Origin: Nitrospirales bacterium
Lineage (GTDB): Bacteria; Nitrospirota; Nitrospiria; Nitrospirales; UBA8639
DNA length: 64,000 nt
Direction of reading: 5' to 3'
Assembly (NCBI GenBank): GCA_012270585.1
Contig: JAAXIB010000058.1
Location: 1 to 64,000, forward strand
The position numbers were made by a program, and so were the translations under genes. The notes below the pieces were generated by a model. It was not told the DNA's origin. It ran no database searches and worked only from the letters and a program-made list of their open reading frames with translations. Position 1 is the first letter of the stretch. Every line of letters starts with the position of its first letter. Shown here piece after piece: positions 46,422 through 56,689 of this stretch.

Positions 46422-47492
46422 ATGACGCCTTCCGACGATAAGCCTATTGTGCTCGATCTGAAGGACGTGGCCTGTTCGTATGAAACCGGTTCCCTGGCGC
46501 TGGAGGGTATTTCCTTCTCAGCGCGGAAAGGCGACATCGTCAGTTTGTTGGGGCCATCCGGATGCGGGAAGACCACAACGCTTCGAGCCATCGCGGGGTT
46601 TGAACCGGTTTCCTCCGGAGAAATCAGCCTGAACGGGTCCATCGTCTCGGCGACTGACCGGCACGTCCCTACCGAACAACGACGAGTCGGCATGGTGTTT
46701 CAGGACTATGCCCTCTTTCCACACTTGACGGTACGGGACAACGTGGGCTTCGGGCTGGCGTCTGCCATGGCAGACAACCGTCACAGCCGAATTGACGAGA
46801 TGCTGTCTCTCACCGGGCTGTCGGAACTGGCCAGGCGATACCCGCACGCGCTGTCCGGCGGCCAACAGCAACGCGCGGCATTGGCACGCGCCCTTGCCCC
46901 CCAACCCGTGTTGCTCCTGTTGGACGAGCCGTTCAGCAACCTGGATCCCGATACGACTGAACGCATGCGTATGGAACTCCTGCACCTGCTGGAACAAACG
47001 CAAACCACCGCCGTGCTCGTGACGCATGATCATGAAGAGGCCTTTGCCATGGCTGATTACGTGGCCGTCCTGAACAACGGGAAGCTCGAACAATTCGCAA
47101 CACCCGAAACCATGTACCACCTTCCGGTTTCGCCGTTTGTCGCGGAATTCGTGGGGCAGGCCGACTTCATTCCCGGAACCATTCGCGATTCCGTGGTCGT
47201 GACTCAACTCGGCACGTTCCCCGCACCCCCAGACTACAGGGGCGGTCCCGAAGTCGTGGTCATGATTCGACCGGATGACGTTCACATTCGTGAAAACAGG
47301 AATGGAGACGGGACCGTGGAATCCCGTCAATTTCGAGGCTCGGAGACAATCTATGGAATCCGCCTGGGTTCCGGCGACTTCGTGCACAGCAGTGAAGCTT
47401 CGACCCGATTCTTCCCTCTCGACTCGAAGGTGGAATTGGAAGTCATGGCCACCCATACGGTAGTATTCGACAGGAAGGCATGGAAGACATAA
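46422..47492 (+). CDS. fbpC: iron(III) ABC transporter ATP-binding protein
   Basis: 356 residues: Walker A GPSGCGKTTTLRA, Q-loop FQDYALFPHLTVRDNVGFGL, signature LSGGQQQRAALARAL, Walker B LLLLDEPFSNLD, H-loop VTHDHEEAF and a C-terminal TOBE-like regulatory domain. It energises FbpAB. It begins 70 bases after fbpB. Confidence 0.93.
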   Translation: MTPSDDKPIVLDLKDVACSYETGSLALEGISFSARKGDIVSLLGPSGCGKTTTLRAIAGFEPVSSGEISLNGSIVSATDRHVPTEQRRVGMVFQDYALFPHLTVRDNVGFGLASAMADNRHSRIDEMLSLTGLSELARRYPHALSGGQQQRAALARALAPQPVLLLLDEPFSNLDPDTTERMRMELLHLLEQTQTTAVLVTHDHEEAFAMADYVAVLNNGKLEQFATPETMYHLPVSPFVAEFVGQADFIPGTIRDSVVVTQLGTFPAPPDYRGGPEVVVMIRPDDVHIRENRNGDGTVESRQFRGSETIYGIRLGSGDFVHSSEASTRFFPLDSKVELEVMATHTVVFDRKAWKT

Positions 47493-47537
47493 TGCGTGTT
47501 TTTCCTGGCGTCACTTGAAAAAGACCCGGAGGCTCAA

Positions 47538-47567
47538 TTCGCAATCTCAGATTTCAGTGTTTATAAT
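47538..47567 (+). promoter_or_regulatory. weak promoter-like sequence before the His-rich gene
   Basis: TATAAT (47562-47567) is a perfect -10 box. The best -35, TTCGCA (47538-47543), is weak with an 18-base spacer. The gene start at 47659 would leave a leader of about 85 bases. Confidence 0.35.
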
Positions 47568-47658
47568 GTGGTCATGGCTGAGGTTGCCATGCCGGAAACG
47601 TCGAAACTTCCAAGCCCTTTATCCTATCGACTGAACGTCTATGAAGGAGGAACCGAAC

Positions 47659-48375
47659 ATGAAAACCCATGAACCACCTGCCTGGTTTTTACCCGTTTCC
47701 CTGTTGACCATTATCATCCTGTTATCCACCGTTCCGGCCTTTGCCGATCCCCATGGTTCCATGCCTAGACATTCGAAGACTATGCATTCGAGTTCGGGAA
47801 GCCATGGCTCATCCGGGCATGAAGGGTATGGTGACCATTCCAGGTCTTCTCATCATGACGGCATGAACAAGAGACACGGCGGAGGCCGTCATTCGAAAGG
47901 TCATGGCGGCCATGGTTACGGGTCCACGCATCCCGGCCACCATCGGGACGCCATAAAATTCATTAAACATATCTTGAAATTTAAAGAAGGCATGAGCTTA
48001 ACGGCCGAACAGGAGCAACAACTTCGTGCGCTCAAGATGAATTACAAGAAAACCCGAATCAAAGCGAAGGCGGAAGTGGATTTAGCCAGTATCGATCTGC
48101 ATGAAGTCCTGAAAAACGAGAAGGCGAGTCTTTCCGACGTTGAAGCGGAATTCAACAAGTTTCATGCCTTGAAGACGAAGCTCTACATGGCATCGATCAA
48201 AGCCAAGCGGGACGCCAAAGCCGTGTTGTCCGAAGAGCAACGATCGCGGATGGACAAAATTCACGAACGCATCAAGTCCCATGGGGGAGGCAGCATGGGA
48301 CATCCCGGCGACTATTCCAAGTATAAAAAAAGCAAGGGTTACGAAAAGCACCATGGCGACCGGGACCACAGGTGA
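47659..48375 (+). CDS. His-rich Spy/CpxP-like periplasmic protein
   Basis: About 238 residues: signal peptide (WFLPVSLLTIIILLSTVPAFA), an N-terminal stretch very rich in His, Ser and Gly (about 20-100), then helical LTAEQEQQLRALKMNYKKTRIKAKAEVDLASIDLHEVL, the Spy/CpxP/ZraP-type LTxxQ motif, and a His/Lys tail. I chose ATG 47659 because AAGGAGGA lies eight bases upstream; the upstream ATG at 47641 sits within the leader. A metal-binding or chaperone role is plausible. It follows the iron importer. Confidence 0.7.
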   Translation: MKTHEPPAWFLPVSLLTIIILLSTVPAFADPHGSMPRHSKTMHSSSGSHGSSGHEGYGDHSRSSHHDGMNKRHGGGRHSKGHGGHGYGSTHPGHHRDAIKFIKHILKFKEGMSLTAEQEQQLRALKMNYKKTRIKAKAEVDLASIDLHEVLKNEKASLSDVEAEFNKFHALKTKLYMASIKAKRDAKAVLSEEQRSRMDKIHERIKSHGGGSMGHPGDYSKYKKSKGYEKHHGDRDHR

Positions 48376-48708
48376 CAGACTCCAAGTAAAAACAAAAACC
48401 ACGAAAAGCAAATATTCCCGGATATGAATCACCTCTGGCCTGAGGCCTGCCTTGGCCGCAGACAGATCGGCTGAAAATCGGCAACCCCGGCGTGAACCCG
48501 CTCCAGTACCCCAGAAGCCGCTCAGACGGACGACTTATCCTCCTGTTCAGCGGCATCACCTTCCCGTCCGTATTTGCCACCGCGCTGTGAACGTATATGA
48601 CAACCTCATCCTTCAGTTTGCCCGGGCCGCGATGTCCATTGGGACGCCGATTCAACGCCAGCCGGCGATGCCGGTTAGGCGATCTGTGAATGCACAAGTC
48701 ACCCGATC
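48376..48708. other. intergenic stretch before the glycan locus
   Basis: About 330 bases. No gene, repeat or terminator could be recognised. Confidence 0.4.
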
Positions 48709-50496
48709 ATGTCGAAAAAGAGAAAAGAGGAAAAAACGCGCCACAAAGGGTCGCCTGCAAATGCAACACCGGTTGCCCCGCGGCGAACGAGAGCGGGTTT
48801 GCACAAACGCAGGCCGTTATCGCGTGCCGGAGGCTGGTTTGATCTTCGGCGTCCGGAGACGACGTCGGACGCCCTGTTGCATCCACAGAAGGTCGACGGA
48901 CGACCATGGAAGCACCTGCCGCTGATCCTCGTGCTGGCCTTCGCTGTGCGGGCCTCGGTAGCCCTGTCCGGCGACTTCGTCCTGCACCCCGACGAAATCA
49001 TGCAGTACCTGGAGCCCGCGCACCGCCTGGTGTTCGGCAACGGCGTCATTTACTGGGAATTCTTCTACGGCGCCCGCTCATGGCTCGTGCCCGGCCTGGT
49101 TGCCGGAGTCTTGAAACTGTTCGATCTGGCCGGCTTCGGCCAGCCGTTCTGGTACGTCGGCGGTGTCAAGCTGACGTTCTGCCTCATCTCGTTGGCTGTT
49201 CCGGCGGGGATGTATTTCTTCGCGCGGCGACACTTCAGCGAAGCCGCGGCGCGGGCGGCACTTCTGGCCGGCACATTCTGGTACGAGCTGATCGTCTTCG
49301 CCCACAAGCCGATGACCGAATTCCTCGCCACCGGCCTGCTGATGGGGTTGCTTGTGCTCTGTCTCAGTCCGGCGGCGGACAGGGTCCGGACGGTCTGGCT
49401 GGTGGCTCTCCTGACCGTGCTGACCGCGGCGGTCCGGTTGCAGTACGCACCCCTCGCGCTCGTGCTGCTCGGCCTGTTCTTTCTGCGCACTGAAAAGAAA
49501 TGGCAGATGACGCTTGCAGCGACGGCGTTGTTCCTGGCAGTCGGCGTATTCGATATGCTCACGTGGAACCTCGCGGCCGGCTCATTCGGCAAAGCGACTT
49601 GGGACTATGGACTGTTTCATTCGTACCTGACCAATATTCTGGTCAATCTCACGCGCGCCGAACGCCTTTCGATCATTCATCCCGCCTGGCAATACCTGGT
49701 GTGGCTGCTCTGCGCCGGTGCGGGACTGACCCTGCTCTGCGTGGCAATGGCGCTGCGCGAACTGCGGCGCTACGGATTGCTGCTTGCGCTCATCGGGTTG
49801 CCCCTGCTCCTCCACGCCGCACAGACACACAAGGAGTACCGCTTCGTCTTCGTCATCGTTCCGCTCTGGCTTCTGATCGGCACGGACCTCGTGGTGCGGT
49901 TCACAACCGCAGCGAGCCGGCAGCGCCTGTGGACCGGAGCCGCCGCCGTCGTATTTGCCGCCGTTTCATCGGCCGGGCTCCTGGAAGCGTTGCCGTATCA
50001 GAACCGGTCGTACCAGGGGGTCTACATAAGACCGCCGGAGAGACTCGGCTTCATCGGCGGTCAGGATCCCGCTTTCGCTGCCTACCGCTATCTCGCCCGC
50101 GCACCCGGGGTCGCCGCGGTCGTGCAACCTGAGAGGGAATACGCATTGACACCCGGTTACTACTATCTGCATCGCAAGATACCGTTCTATGCCCGCGATA
50201 CTCTGGATATGGTAAAGAAGGATCTGCCAGCGTTAACGACTTCTGTCAGCCACGTGATATCCGAGAGTTCGAACCTTTTCCTTCCCGGCTACTCGGTGGA
50301 AAAAGTGTTTGGCCCTATCCGCATTTGGCGCCGTGAAGAGAACGGAGTGCCGGTCCGCCAGTGGCGGAGCTACGCGCCAATCATCAATTCCGATTATGCG
50401 CAACTCCTGCGCCGGCTGGACCCGGATGCCCCCGCCGTACCGCCCGATTCGGGAATCCAGTTCGCGGATGGAACGCCACCGGAGTCCGATTCGTGA
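48709..50496 (+). CDS. GT22-like (ALG9/PIG-B type) membrane glycosyltransferase
   Basis: 595 residues: a basic N-terminal tail of about 70 residues, then about ten membrane helices. The motif LHPDEIMQYLEPAHRLVFG (HPDE in the first luminal loop) and THKEYRFVFVIVPLWLL (HKEEYR-type) are signatures of GT22 mannosyltransferases such as ALG9 and GPI mannosyltransferases. In bacteria these GT-C enzymes transfer sugars from polyprenyl-phosphate donors in the periplasm. The C-terminal soluble domain of about 150 residues is unassigned. No clear ribosome binding site at ATG 48709. First gene of the surface-glycan locus. Confidence 0.8.
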   Translation: MSKKRKEEKTRHKGSPANATPVAPRRTRAGLHKRRPLSRAGGWFDLRRPETTSDALLHPQKVDGRPWKHLPLILVLAFAVRASVALSGDFVLHPDEIMQYLEPAHRLVFGNGVIYWEFFYGARSWLVPGLVAGVLKLFDLAGFGQPFWYVGGVKLTFCLISLAVPAGMYFFARRHFSEAAARAALLAGTFWYELIVFAHKPMTEFLATGLLMGLLVLCLSPAADRVRTVWLVALLTVLTAAVRLQYAPLALVLLGLFFLRTEKKWQMTLAATALFLAVGVFDMLTWNLAAGSFGKATWDYGLFHSYLTNILVNLTRAERLSIIHPAWQYLVWLLCAGAGLTLLCVAMALRELRRYGLLLALIGLPLLLHAAQTHKEYRFVFVIVPLWLLIGTDLVVRFTTAASRQRLWTGAAAVVFAAVSSAGLLEALPYQNRSYQGVYIRPPERLGFIGGQDPAFAAYRYLARAPGVAAVVQPEREYALTPGYYYLHRKIPFYARDTLDMVKKDLPALTTSVSHVISESSNLFLPGYSVEKVFGPIRIWRREENGVPVRQWRSYAPIINSDYAQLLRRLDPDAPAVPPDSGIQFADGTPPESDS

Positions 50497-50506
50497 AGAT
50501 CCGATC

Positions 50507-52301
50507 TCACGCCTCCGAGTCCACCTTGAGAAAGGACACCTCGTGCAGCTCGAATACGCCAGCGCCGGTGTAGTGGATCGTCCACCGGAAGAGGTTTCCC
50601 GCCAAGTGAGGTGGCGGCGTGAAGGTGACCCTGGTCTCGGAGGCGGGCAACGGTACGCGAAAATCTCGTACATGGGCGCCCACGTGCTGTCGTATACGTA
50701 GAACCGAGTTTCCGCGTTCGAGCCCTCGGCTCCGTGGGACCGGTAAGAAATGACGATCCGATGCGCGCCCGCGCCGATGACCGCGCGCCGAGTCTGCTCC
50801 GAGGCGCGGATGGTTATGCCTTCAATCTTGTCGTTGATGGCGACGTTGAGATCCATCACGTTTCCAGGCTCGTCACGACCGGCCCGAGCGACGCGAATCC
50901 GATTGTCGCTGTCCTCGCTCTTTTTGGTATCTCCGGTTCGGCCGGGCGTCAGGAAGCCGGGCGCGGTGAATTCCCGGATGGGCGAGGCAATAGCCCGCCT
51001 TCGGAAGAGGTCCAAGGCTCGGCCCTGGGGCGTCCGTTCCTTGAAACAAAACCGCTCGCATGGAAGCAGACGACCCATGTCCACCCAGGCATAGATGGTC
51101 GGGCTGGTCCAGAAAAAAGCCGCCAGCACCAGCGGAACCATTGTCCACGGCCAGACGACGATTGGCCGCGGCACAGCCCGCGCCTCGGACAGCCAGAAGA
51201 CGGCGACCACGAAGAATCCGAAATACGTCCACCCCATGAGCCGGGACAGGTCGAAGGCGACCACCAAGAACGCCACGGGTGACAGCGTCGCCGTGACCGC
51301 TACGCCGATATCAAGCCAGGCCCGCTGAAACATCGAGAAACCGAGCCGGCGCATGACACAGACCCAAAACCCGGCGCACAGGGCCGCCGGCAATACGAAC
51401 ACGGTGGCTAGCCCGAGGTAGGTTCTCCAGCCTTGCAGCAGCTTCTCAAGCTCATTTCTGATAGCCGTCCCTATGCCCATAAACGTCTCCCTAATGATGT
51501 TCTCCTGTCCCCCTATCTTTTGGAGTTGAGACACCGCTGCGTCGTTGTCATGCAGCAGCACTGCAAGCAGCCCCGAGACCAGCGGCAGCGATAGGGCAAA
51601 GACTTCCCGCCTCCGACAGGCGGCAAGGATTCGGGACAGCGGGGACGACTCCTCGTCAGGGGGGCCAGAGCGTCGCGCGCGAGCAGGCACATGATCGGGA
51701 AACCCAACGGCAGCCACACGAATATGGTTCCCCAGTAGCCGATTACGGCGATAGCCACCAGGGTCCCGGACAACACGGGTCACTTGTGGATAAACGCGGC
51801 CAGGCCACCAACCACCGCGAGACCGGACAGCCAGTCCAGGTAGCCGTTGTCATAGATGCGAGTCGTCCACATGGGGTTGATCAACGCGAAGGCGGCGAAT
51901 GCCAGTGCCGCCCACAGGACGGATCGATTCCTGACCCGCACAGCGGTGAATATGAAAAGCCCGAAGACGGCCGCCAGCCAGAACCAGGTTGCGGTATAGG
52001 ATATCTGCGAGGCGAACTCGACCCGGACTTCCCTGGGCCAGTGGCCGACCAGGAACTGAAAGATGGTCCCCACGAGCCCCCGGCGGTGAAAGCCTTCGGC
52101 ATAGGTCATGAACCAACGATGCAGCCCGGCCACCGCCTAAAACTCGACGACGATGGAGGCCAAATGCGCCGCTGCGAGCAGGGCGATGCCGCCAGCGCAG
52201 AGCCCTTGCACCCATGTCACCTGCAGGCCCGCCCCCAGTGCACCCTTCGTCCGCTGTTCCCTGCCCAGCGGGAATCGATTCCTCCGCCTCTTATTCTTCA
52301 T
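50507..52301 (-). pseudogene. membrane glycosyltransferase-like gene with four lesions
   Basis: From ATG 52301 the minus strand encodes MKNKRRRNRFPLG, a first membrane helix (GGIALLAAAHLASIVVEF), then TAG at 52137-52139. The same frame continues AVAGLHRWFMTYAEGFHRRGLVGT through several helices to a TGA at 51780-51782, then LSGTLVAIAVIGYWGTIFVW. A frameshift at the C-run near 51658-51663 moves to a second frame (ESSPLSRILAACRRREVFAL... to YDSTWAPMYEIF). Near 50660 a second frameshift leads to FTPPPHLAGNLFRWTIHYTG and the stop at 50507. Joined, this is one protein of about 590 residues with many helices and a beta-rich C-terminal domain. It is convergent with the GT22 gene. Confidence 0.8.
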
Positions 52302-52696
52302 GTACGGCCACCAAAAGCGGGGCTCACGCCGTTTGTCGCTGCCTGTTCAAACGCCGTCGCTGCCATGCGCAGGTTTTTGATCGCCATGTTCAGCGACTCC
52401 GCCTGAAGAATGCCGATGCCGCCGTAGCATGTCCGAATCCTTGCTGAAATCGGCTTCGTGCAGATAATACTCCACCTTGTCGCGTAAAACAGCACAATTT
52501 CGCGCTTGGTGTCGTTCAGCACTTTATTGCCGATGTTGAAGGGCATCCCTCCGAAGGCAGAGCCGATGATGGTTGCCGAAACTCTCGCGTTTCGGTCAAC
52601 CCCGGCTGCTCCCGTCTTGCAATGACGTCTCATCTCAGCGACACTTGCAACAATCCCACGACCGCTGTAATCAGAATCTGAAAAGCACGGAGAGCA
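52302..52696. other. intergenic stretch, possible gene remnants
   Basis: About 395 bases between the pseudogene and the GT39-like gene. A minus-strand frame (about 52300-52600) reads protein-like in part (REIVLFYATRWSIICTKPIS) but without a recognisable family, so it is left unassigned. Confidence 0.3.
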
Positions 52697-54466
52697 ATGA
52701 TGCCCACCTTTTCTGATCTGCCCGAACATGTACGGACCCACCCGTATGCAGCGCTTGCCTTGGGTGCTTTTCTCGTCGCCGCCTACCTGTGCCTCGTGAA
52801 CCTGGACTACGCCGCACTGTGGCACGACGAAGCACCTTCGGCCTTTATCGGCAAGAACCTGCTGGAACGAGGGGATATCGTCGGCTGGGATGGGCGAAAC
52901 CTGGTTGGCGGCACCAATGGACGGACGCTGAACGATGAATTACGCGACGTATTGCCGCCGTTGATGTACGTGCTGAACGCGGTGGGCTTCGCCGTCTTCG
53001 GCGTCAACGAAGTCAGCGCGCGCATCATGCACGCGCTGCTAGGCATCCTGTCGCTGGCTTTGTTCTGGCTGCTGTTGCGCCAGCACGTGCGGGACCATCC
53101 GCGCGTGCTCTTCCTCTGCTTTCTGTTTGTCGCCTGGTCACCGCAGCTCCTACTGTATTTTCGTCAATCGCGCTATTTTGCGTTCATGGTATTGGGTGTG
53201 GTGGCCGGTTTCTATTTTTATGAACGTTATTGGCGGAGCCGAAACAGCCTCTGGCTCGCGGCGCTGACGCTGGTTGCGGCACTCTCATTCTTCAATCACT
53301 ATGCCGGCGGTGCGGTCACCATGCTCTCGCTTGCCGCGTGGCATCTGCTGTTTCGCGCCCGCGAGACAACGAGTCACGAATGGCTGAGGTTCGCCGCGTG
53401 CGGGTCGATCATCGGAGCACTCGGTCTCACCTACCTTGTCTTCATAGGTGTCATCGGCGGGGAACGCAGCGGGCATCTCGCCTTCTCCGGTGTCACGGGA
53501 GTTGGGGAGTATCAAGGGACTACGCCCCTGGTACCGTTGAGAATCTGGATCTATGTGCGTGAGCTGTTCACCGCGGACTGGATTTCCTGGCCGGTATTTC
53601 TCTGGTTCATCGGCATGCTGTTCCTCGTCAGGAGAAAGAGCAGGCCAGCGACAAAGGCCCAAAAGGTCAAGCGGAAAAACAGCAAACAAAAAAAGGCGCA
53701 TGGGCAGCCCGTCTTGAAGAAAGAGCCTGAACACGATCTGCCGGTGACCGCCGTGGGCGGGATCGTGTTGATGGGTCTCTTGTTCGCGTTGTTCTCAGCG
53801 GTTCTCTCACAGCAGGCCATTTGGGCCAATCCGTTTGCCGATTTGCGCTATTACGTAGCGGCGCTACCGTTACTGTTGCCCATGAAGGGGCTGTTTACGG
53901 AATGGGCGTGGCGAAAATCGAAGATCGCGGGGGCGGCCGTGCTCGTTGTCCTGCTGTTCTCAAGCGCCGGCGCCGCGCCATTCAACATCAGACTGTCCTA
54001 CACCGGCGAACCAACGTTAGGCCTGCACTTGTTTCAGTTCGTGCGGGAAATTCACCGGCCCTACCGCGACTCCATACGGGAGGTTTCCGATTACCTGATG
54101 CAACACGCCGAACAGGACGATCTGGTATATGTTCCGGGTTTTGCCGACCGTGAGGCGCTGACGGTTCGCATTGGCCAGCGGGTCCTGTTCTGCTGCATTC
54201 TAGATCAGGACTCGCCCCTGCCCCGAGCACGTATCGAAGAGATGGGATCATATCTCTCCGTCAAGGGAGTCGTCCCTGACTGGATTGTTCTCTTCGGTGG
54301 GCTGCCGAATAAGTACTGGGAGCAAGTCAAGACGCGCTATACCGTAGCCGCGCAACTCGACGTACATCCCTATCCGGCACAGCGTCCCGAGCTCAATACC
54401 CATGCCTTCGAACCACTGCCAGCGCGTGGGAGGGGCGTGTATATCCTGCGCAAGAAACAAGGATAA
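52697..54466 (+). CDS. GT39-like membrane glycosyltransferase
   Basis: 589 residues. About ten to eleven membrane helices, with LDYAALWHDEAPSAFIGKNLLERG in the first periplasmic loop; the Asp-Glu pair is the catalytic pattern of GT39/ArnT-type GT-C enzymes. The basic, Lys-rich loop near 310-345 and a C-terminal periplasmic domain (REVSDYLMQHAEQDDLVYVPGFADREALTVRI) follow. It likely transfers a sugar from a lipid-phosphate donor. GGAGAG precedes tandem ATGs. Fragments similar to its C-terminus recur at 54501-54659 and 56690-56780. Confidence 0.8.
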   Translation: MMPTFSDLPEHVRTHPYAALALGAFLVAAYLCLVNLDYAALWHDEAPSAFIGKNLLERGDIVGWDGRNLVGGTNGRTLNDELRDVLPPLMYVLNAVGFAVFGVNEVSARIMHALLGILSLALFWLLLRQHVRDHPRVLFLCFLFVAWSPQLLLYFRQSRYFAFMVLGVVAGFYFYERYWRSRNSLWLAALTLVAALSFFNHYAGGAVTMLSLAAWHLLFRARETTSHEWLRFAACGSIIGALGLTYLVFIGVIGGERSGHLAFSGVTGVGEYQGTTPLVPLRIWIYVRELFTADWISWPVFLWFIGMLFLVRRKSRPATKAQKVKRKNSKQKKAHGQPVLKKEPEHDLPVTAVGGIVLMGLLFALFSAVLSQQAIWANPFADLRYYVAALPLLLPMKGLFTEWAWRKSKIAGAAVLVVLLFSSAGAAPFNIRLSYTGEPTLGLHLFQFVREIHRPYRDSIREVSDYLMQHAEQDDLVYVPGFADREALTVRIGQRVLFCCILDQDSPLPRARIEEMGSYLSVKGVVPDWIVLFGGLPNKYWEQVKTRYTVAAQLDVHPYPAQRPELNTHAFEPLPARGRGVYILRKKQG

Positions 54467-54500
54467 TCGGTCATGGTTAAACAAAGATATCATATCTACA

Positions 54501-54659
54501 TATGCGCCGCTTGTGATAACAGACCTGCTTCATACCGATTGGTTAGACGTGTATTATTATCCAACGCAGCGACCGGAGTTGCATTGGCACGCCTTCACGC
54601 CCTTGCCGCCACGGTCTGACTGGGGCATATACGTCTTGCGCCGGAAGGGCGAGCCATAG
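54501..54659 (+). pseudogene. C-terminal remnant of a GT39-like paralogue
   Basis: The frame YAPLVITDLLHTDWLDVYYYPTQRPELHWHAFTPLPPRSDWGIYVLRRKGEP aligns with the C-terminus of the preceding gene (LDVHPYPAQRPELNTHAFEPLPARGRGVYILRKKQG). Nothing upstream continues it, so it is the tail of a lost or recombined second copy. Confidence 0.7.
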
Positions 54660-54701
54660 GGCTGGTCCTCTCGCTCAACTGCAACCTGGAGGCATCAATT
54701 C

Positions 54702-56606
54702 ATGGCAAAAAAGACGGATAAAACACGCCCTCGCAAGAGGCCGTCACAGACGACAAGGTCTGGCGCACGGATACCAAAGTCGCGCAAACGAGCGGTGTCC
54801 CGTGTCGTCGGCCTGACGGTGTGGTTGCAAGACGGTGTGGCTGCGCCCGCAACGTCGCCCATGCAATGGTGGCTGCTTTGGGGGGCGGCAGGCATGATCT
54901 ACCTCGCCGGGTTTGCCGTATTGTTAAGCGGATTTTCAACCGGCACCATTTTTCCTCCACCGTCAGGCGCCGATTTTGCAAACGTTCACCTGATCTTCCG
55001 GGACCTTTTTTTGACCGATGACTACCCTGTTTCTGGCTGGCGGCTTGGCGTGGCGCCGTATTACGTGCCGGACTTCGCACTGATTTGGTTGGCAGCGACG
55101 GCGCTTCCGCCGTTTGTTGCCACTTACGTTTTCATTTTTGTCAACGGTTTGCTGGGCGCGGCCGGCTGGATTGCCGTTTGTCGCAAGAGCGGCGGTGGCA
55201 CCGTGGCGCAGAGCACACTGCTCGCAGCGGTTGGCGTGCAGTGGATTTTGCTTGCGCACGGCGCCGACATCTTCTGGGCGACCGGCTCCATCATGGGTCA
55301 CAGCGGCACTTGGGCAATGGCGCCGTGGCTGTTGTATGTCTCGTTGTTCGCTTGCAACGGGTTTTCACCGGCGCGTGCGGCGGCGCTGGGCGTGTTGCTG
55401 ACATTGATGGTTGCCAGCGATCTGGTCATCGTTCCCTGGTTTGTTGCGCCAATGACCACCGTTGTGCTGTGGATGGTCTGGCGGCGGCGGGCGAGCCGGC
55501 GCGACGGCTTGCTGTTTGGCGCAGCAATGGCCGGCGGCATCGCCAGCGGCCGGTTGCTTCACGAACTGATGCCGTTTGTTGAAAGCCCGAATACTGGCAC
55601 ATTCATCAGTCCGAATCTGGACAGACTGTCTGCAACGGCTCAGTGGCTGCTGGATTATCTGTCAGCGCAGGCGGTGGCTCATTGGTGGGCGGGGCCGGTG
55701 TGGGTGGCATTTGCCGTCATCAGCGTTGCCACGGCATGTTGCTGCGCGTTCGGAATAAAGAAGGAAGGACCGGAATTACGCGAGAATCGTCGCTCCGACG
55801 ACGAACGACGGAACGCCGTCCTCGCGGTCACGCTTTTCGTGCCGCTAGCGGTACTCTTCTCATTGGCGGCCATCCTTACCACCGGGACACTGCCACAACC
55901 ACATGAACCACCGGGATGGCAACCGCGCTATTTTCTGCCGGCACTATTCCTGCCCTTTTTCACCGCCTGGATGCTGCCTCCATTCTCGCGGTTCATTGCC
56001 GCGTACGCACCGAGACCGGCTGCATTTGCCCTGCCAGCCGTTACCCTGTCGCTGGCGTTGTTGACCTCGCCGACATGGACGAAAATTGACGTCGCCATGC
56101 TGTTGCCGGAAAAATCCCCCGCCGGTATTTGCGCGCGCGAGGCCGCCGCACGCTTGAACTGGCGTGGCGGAATCGCCACGTTCGGCATGCTGGCCGACAT
56201 GATGGTTGATGAGAACAATCCGGTTGAGCGTTCGCTGATTGTGGAAAATTTCCGCCGTCGCGGTGACGCATACGCTGACTATCCGCTTCTGTCCATTTGG
56301 GATGCTTCCAACCGCCATTGGTATGCAGGCGAATTCCAATTTGTTGCCATCAGCGACTATCGCGGACGCGTGTGGAAACATGCCCATCGGCGCGCAAGCG
56401 ATCTGTGCGAATACCGCAAATCCCCCCGTGAATGCTTCGGCGGCGCGCTTACCCGCACGCTTGACGAGCAAACGGTGCGCAGCATTTTCGGTGAGCCGCA
56501 GGAAATTGTGGAATGTGAAGGAATGTTGTTTTATCACTACGACCCACCGATACGCATCGGCGCGCGTCCGCCGGAACAGATTGTGCCACTGCAATTCAGC
56601 CGCTAA
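54702..56606 (+). CDS. multi-pass membrane protein of the glycan locus
   Basis: 634 residues: a basic N-terminal tail, about ten to eleven membrane helices, and a soluble C-terminal domain of about 180 residues ending HYDPPIRIGARPPEQIVPLQFSR. The layout matches GT-C-type enzymes but no catalytic motif is certain. GGAGG nine bases before the ATG. Its GCG-rich codon use resembles that of 61277-63084 and differs from the heptose genes between them. Confidence 0.6.
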   Translation: MAKKTDKTRPRKRPSQTTRSGARIPKSRKRAVSRVVGLTVWLQDGVAAPATSPMQWWLLWGAAGMIYLAGFAVLLSGFSTGTIFPPPSGADFANVHLIFRDLFLTDDYPVSGWRLGVAPYYVPDFALIWLAATALPPFVATYVFIFVNGLLGAAGWIAVCRKSGGGTVAQSTLLAAVGVQWILLAHGADIFWATGSIMGHSGTWAMAPWLLYVSLFACNGFSPARAAALGVLLTLMVASDLVIVPWFVAPMTTVVLWMVWRRRASRRDGLLFGAAMAGGIASGRLLHELMPFVESPNTGTFISPNLDRLSATAQWLLDYLSAQAVAHWWAGPVWVAFAVISVATACCCAFGIKKEGPELRENRRSDDERRNAVLAVTLFVPLAVLFSLAAILTTGTLPQPHEPPGWQPRYFLPALFLPFFTAWMLPPFSRFIAAYAPRPAAFALPAVTLSLALLTSPTWTKIDVAMLLPEKSPAGICAREAAARLNWRGGIATFGMLADMMVDENNPVERSLIVENFRRRGDAYADYPLLSIWDASNRHWYAGEFQFVAISDYRGRVWKHAHRRASDLCEYRKSPRECFGGALTRTLDEQTVRSIFGEPQEIVECEGMLFYHYDPPIRIGARPPEQIVPLQFSR

Positions 56607-56689
56607 CCCCTCGACCCAGCCACGTCAGGCGCCCGCTGCCTCCGGGGCATCTGGAAAGCGTTGCCGCAGATAAAGAGAGCGGACCACCT

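Noticed and set aside
50233-51783. 516-codon frame as an intact gene
   Set aside because: Only the middle reads as membrane protein. The last part overlaps the GT22 gene antisense, while the true C-terminus and N-terminus lie in other frames.
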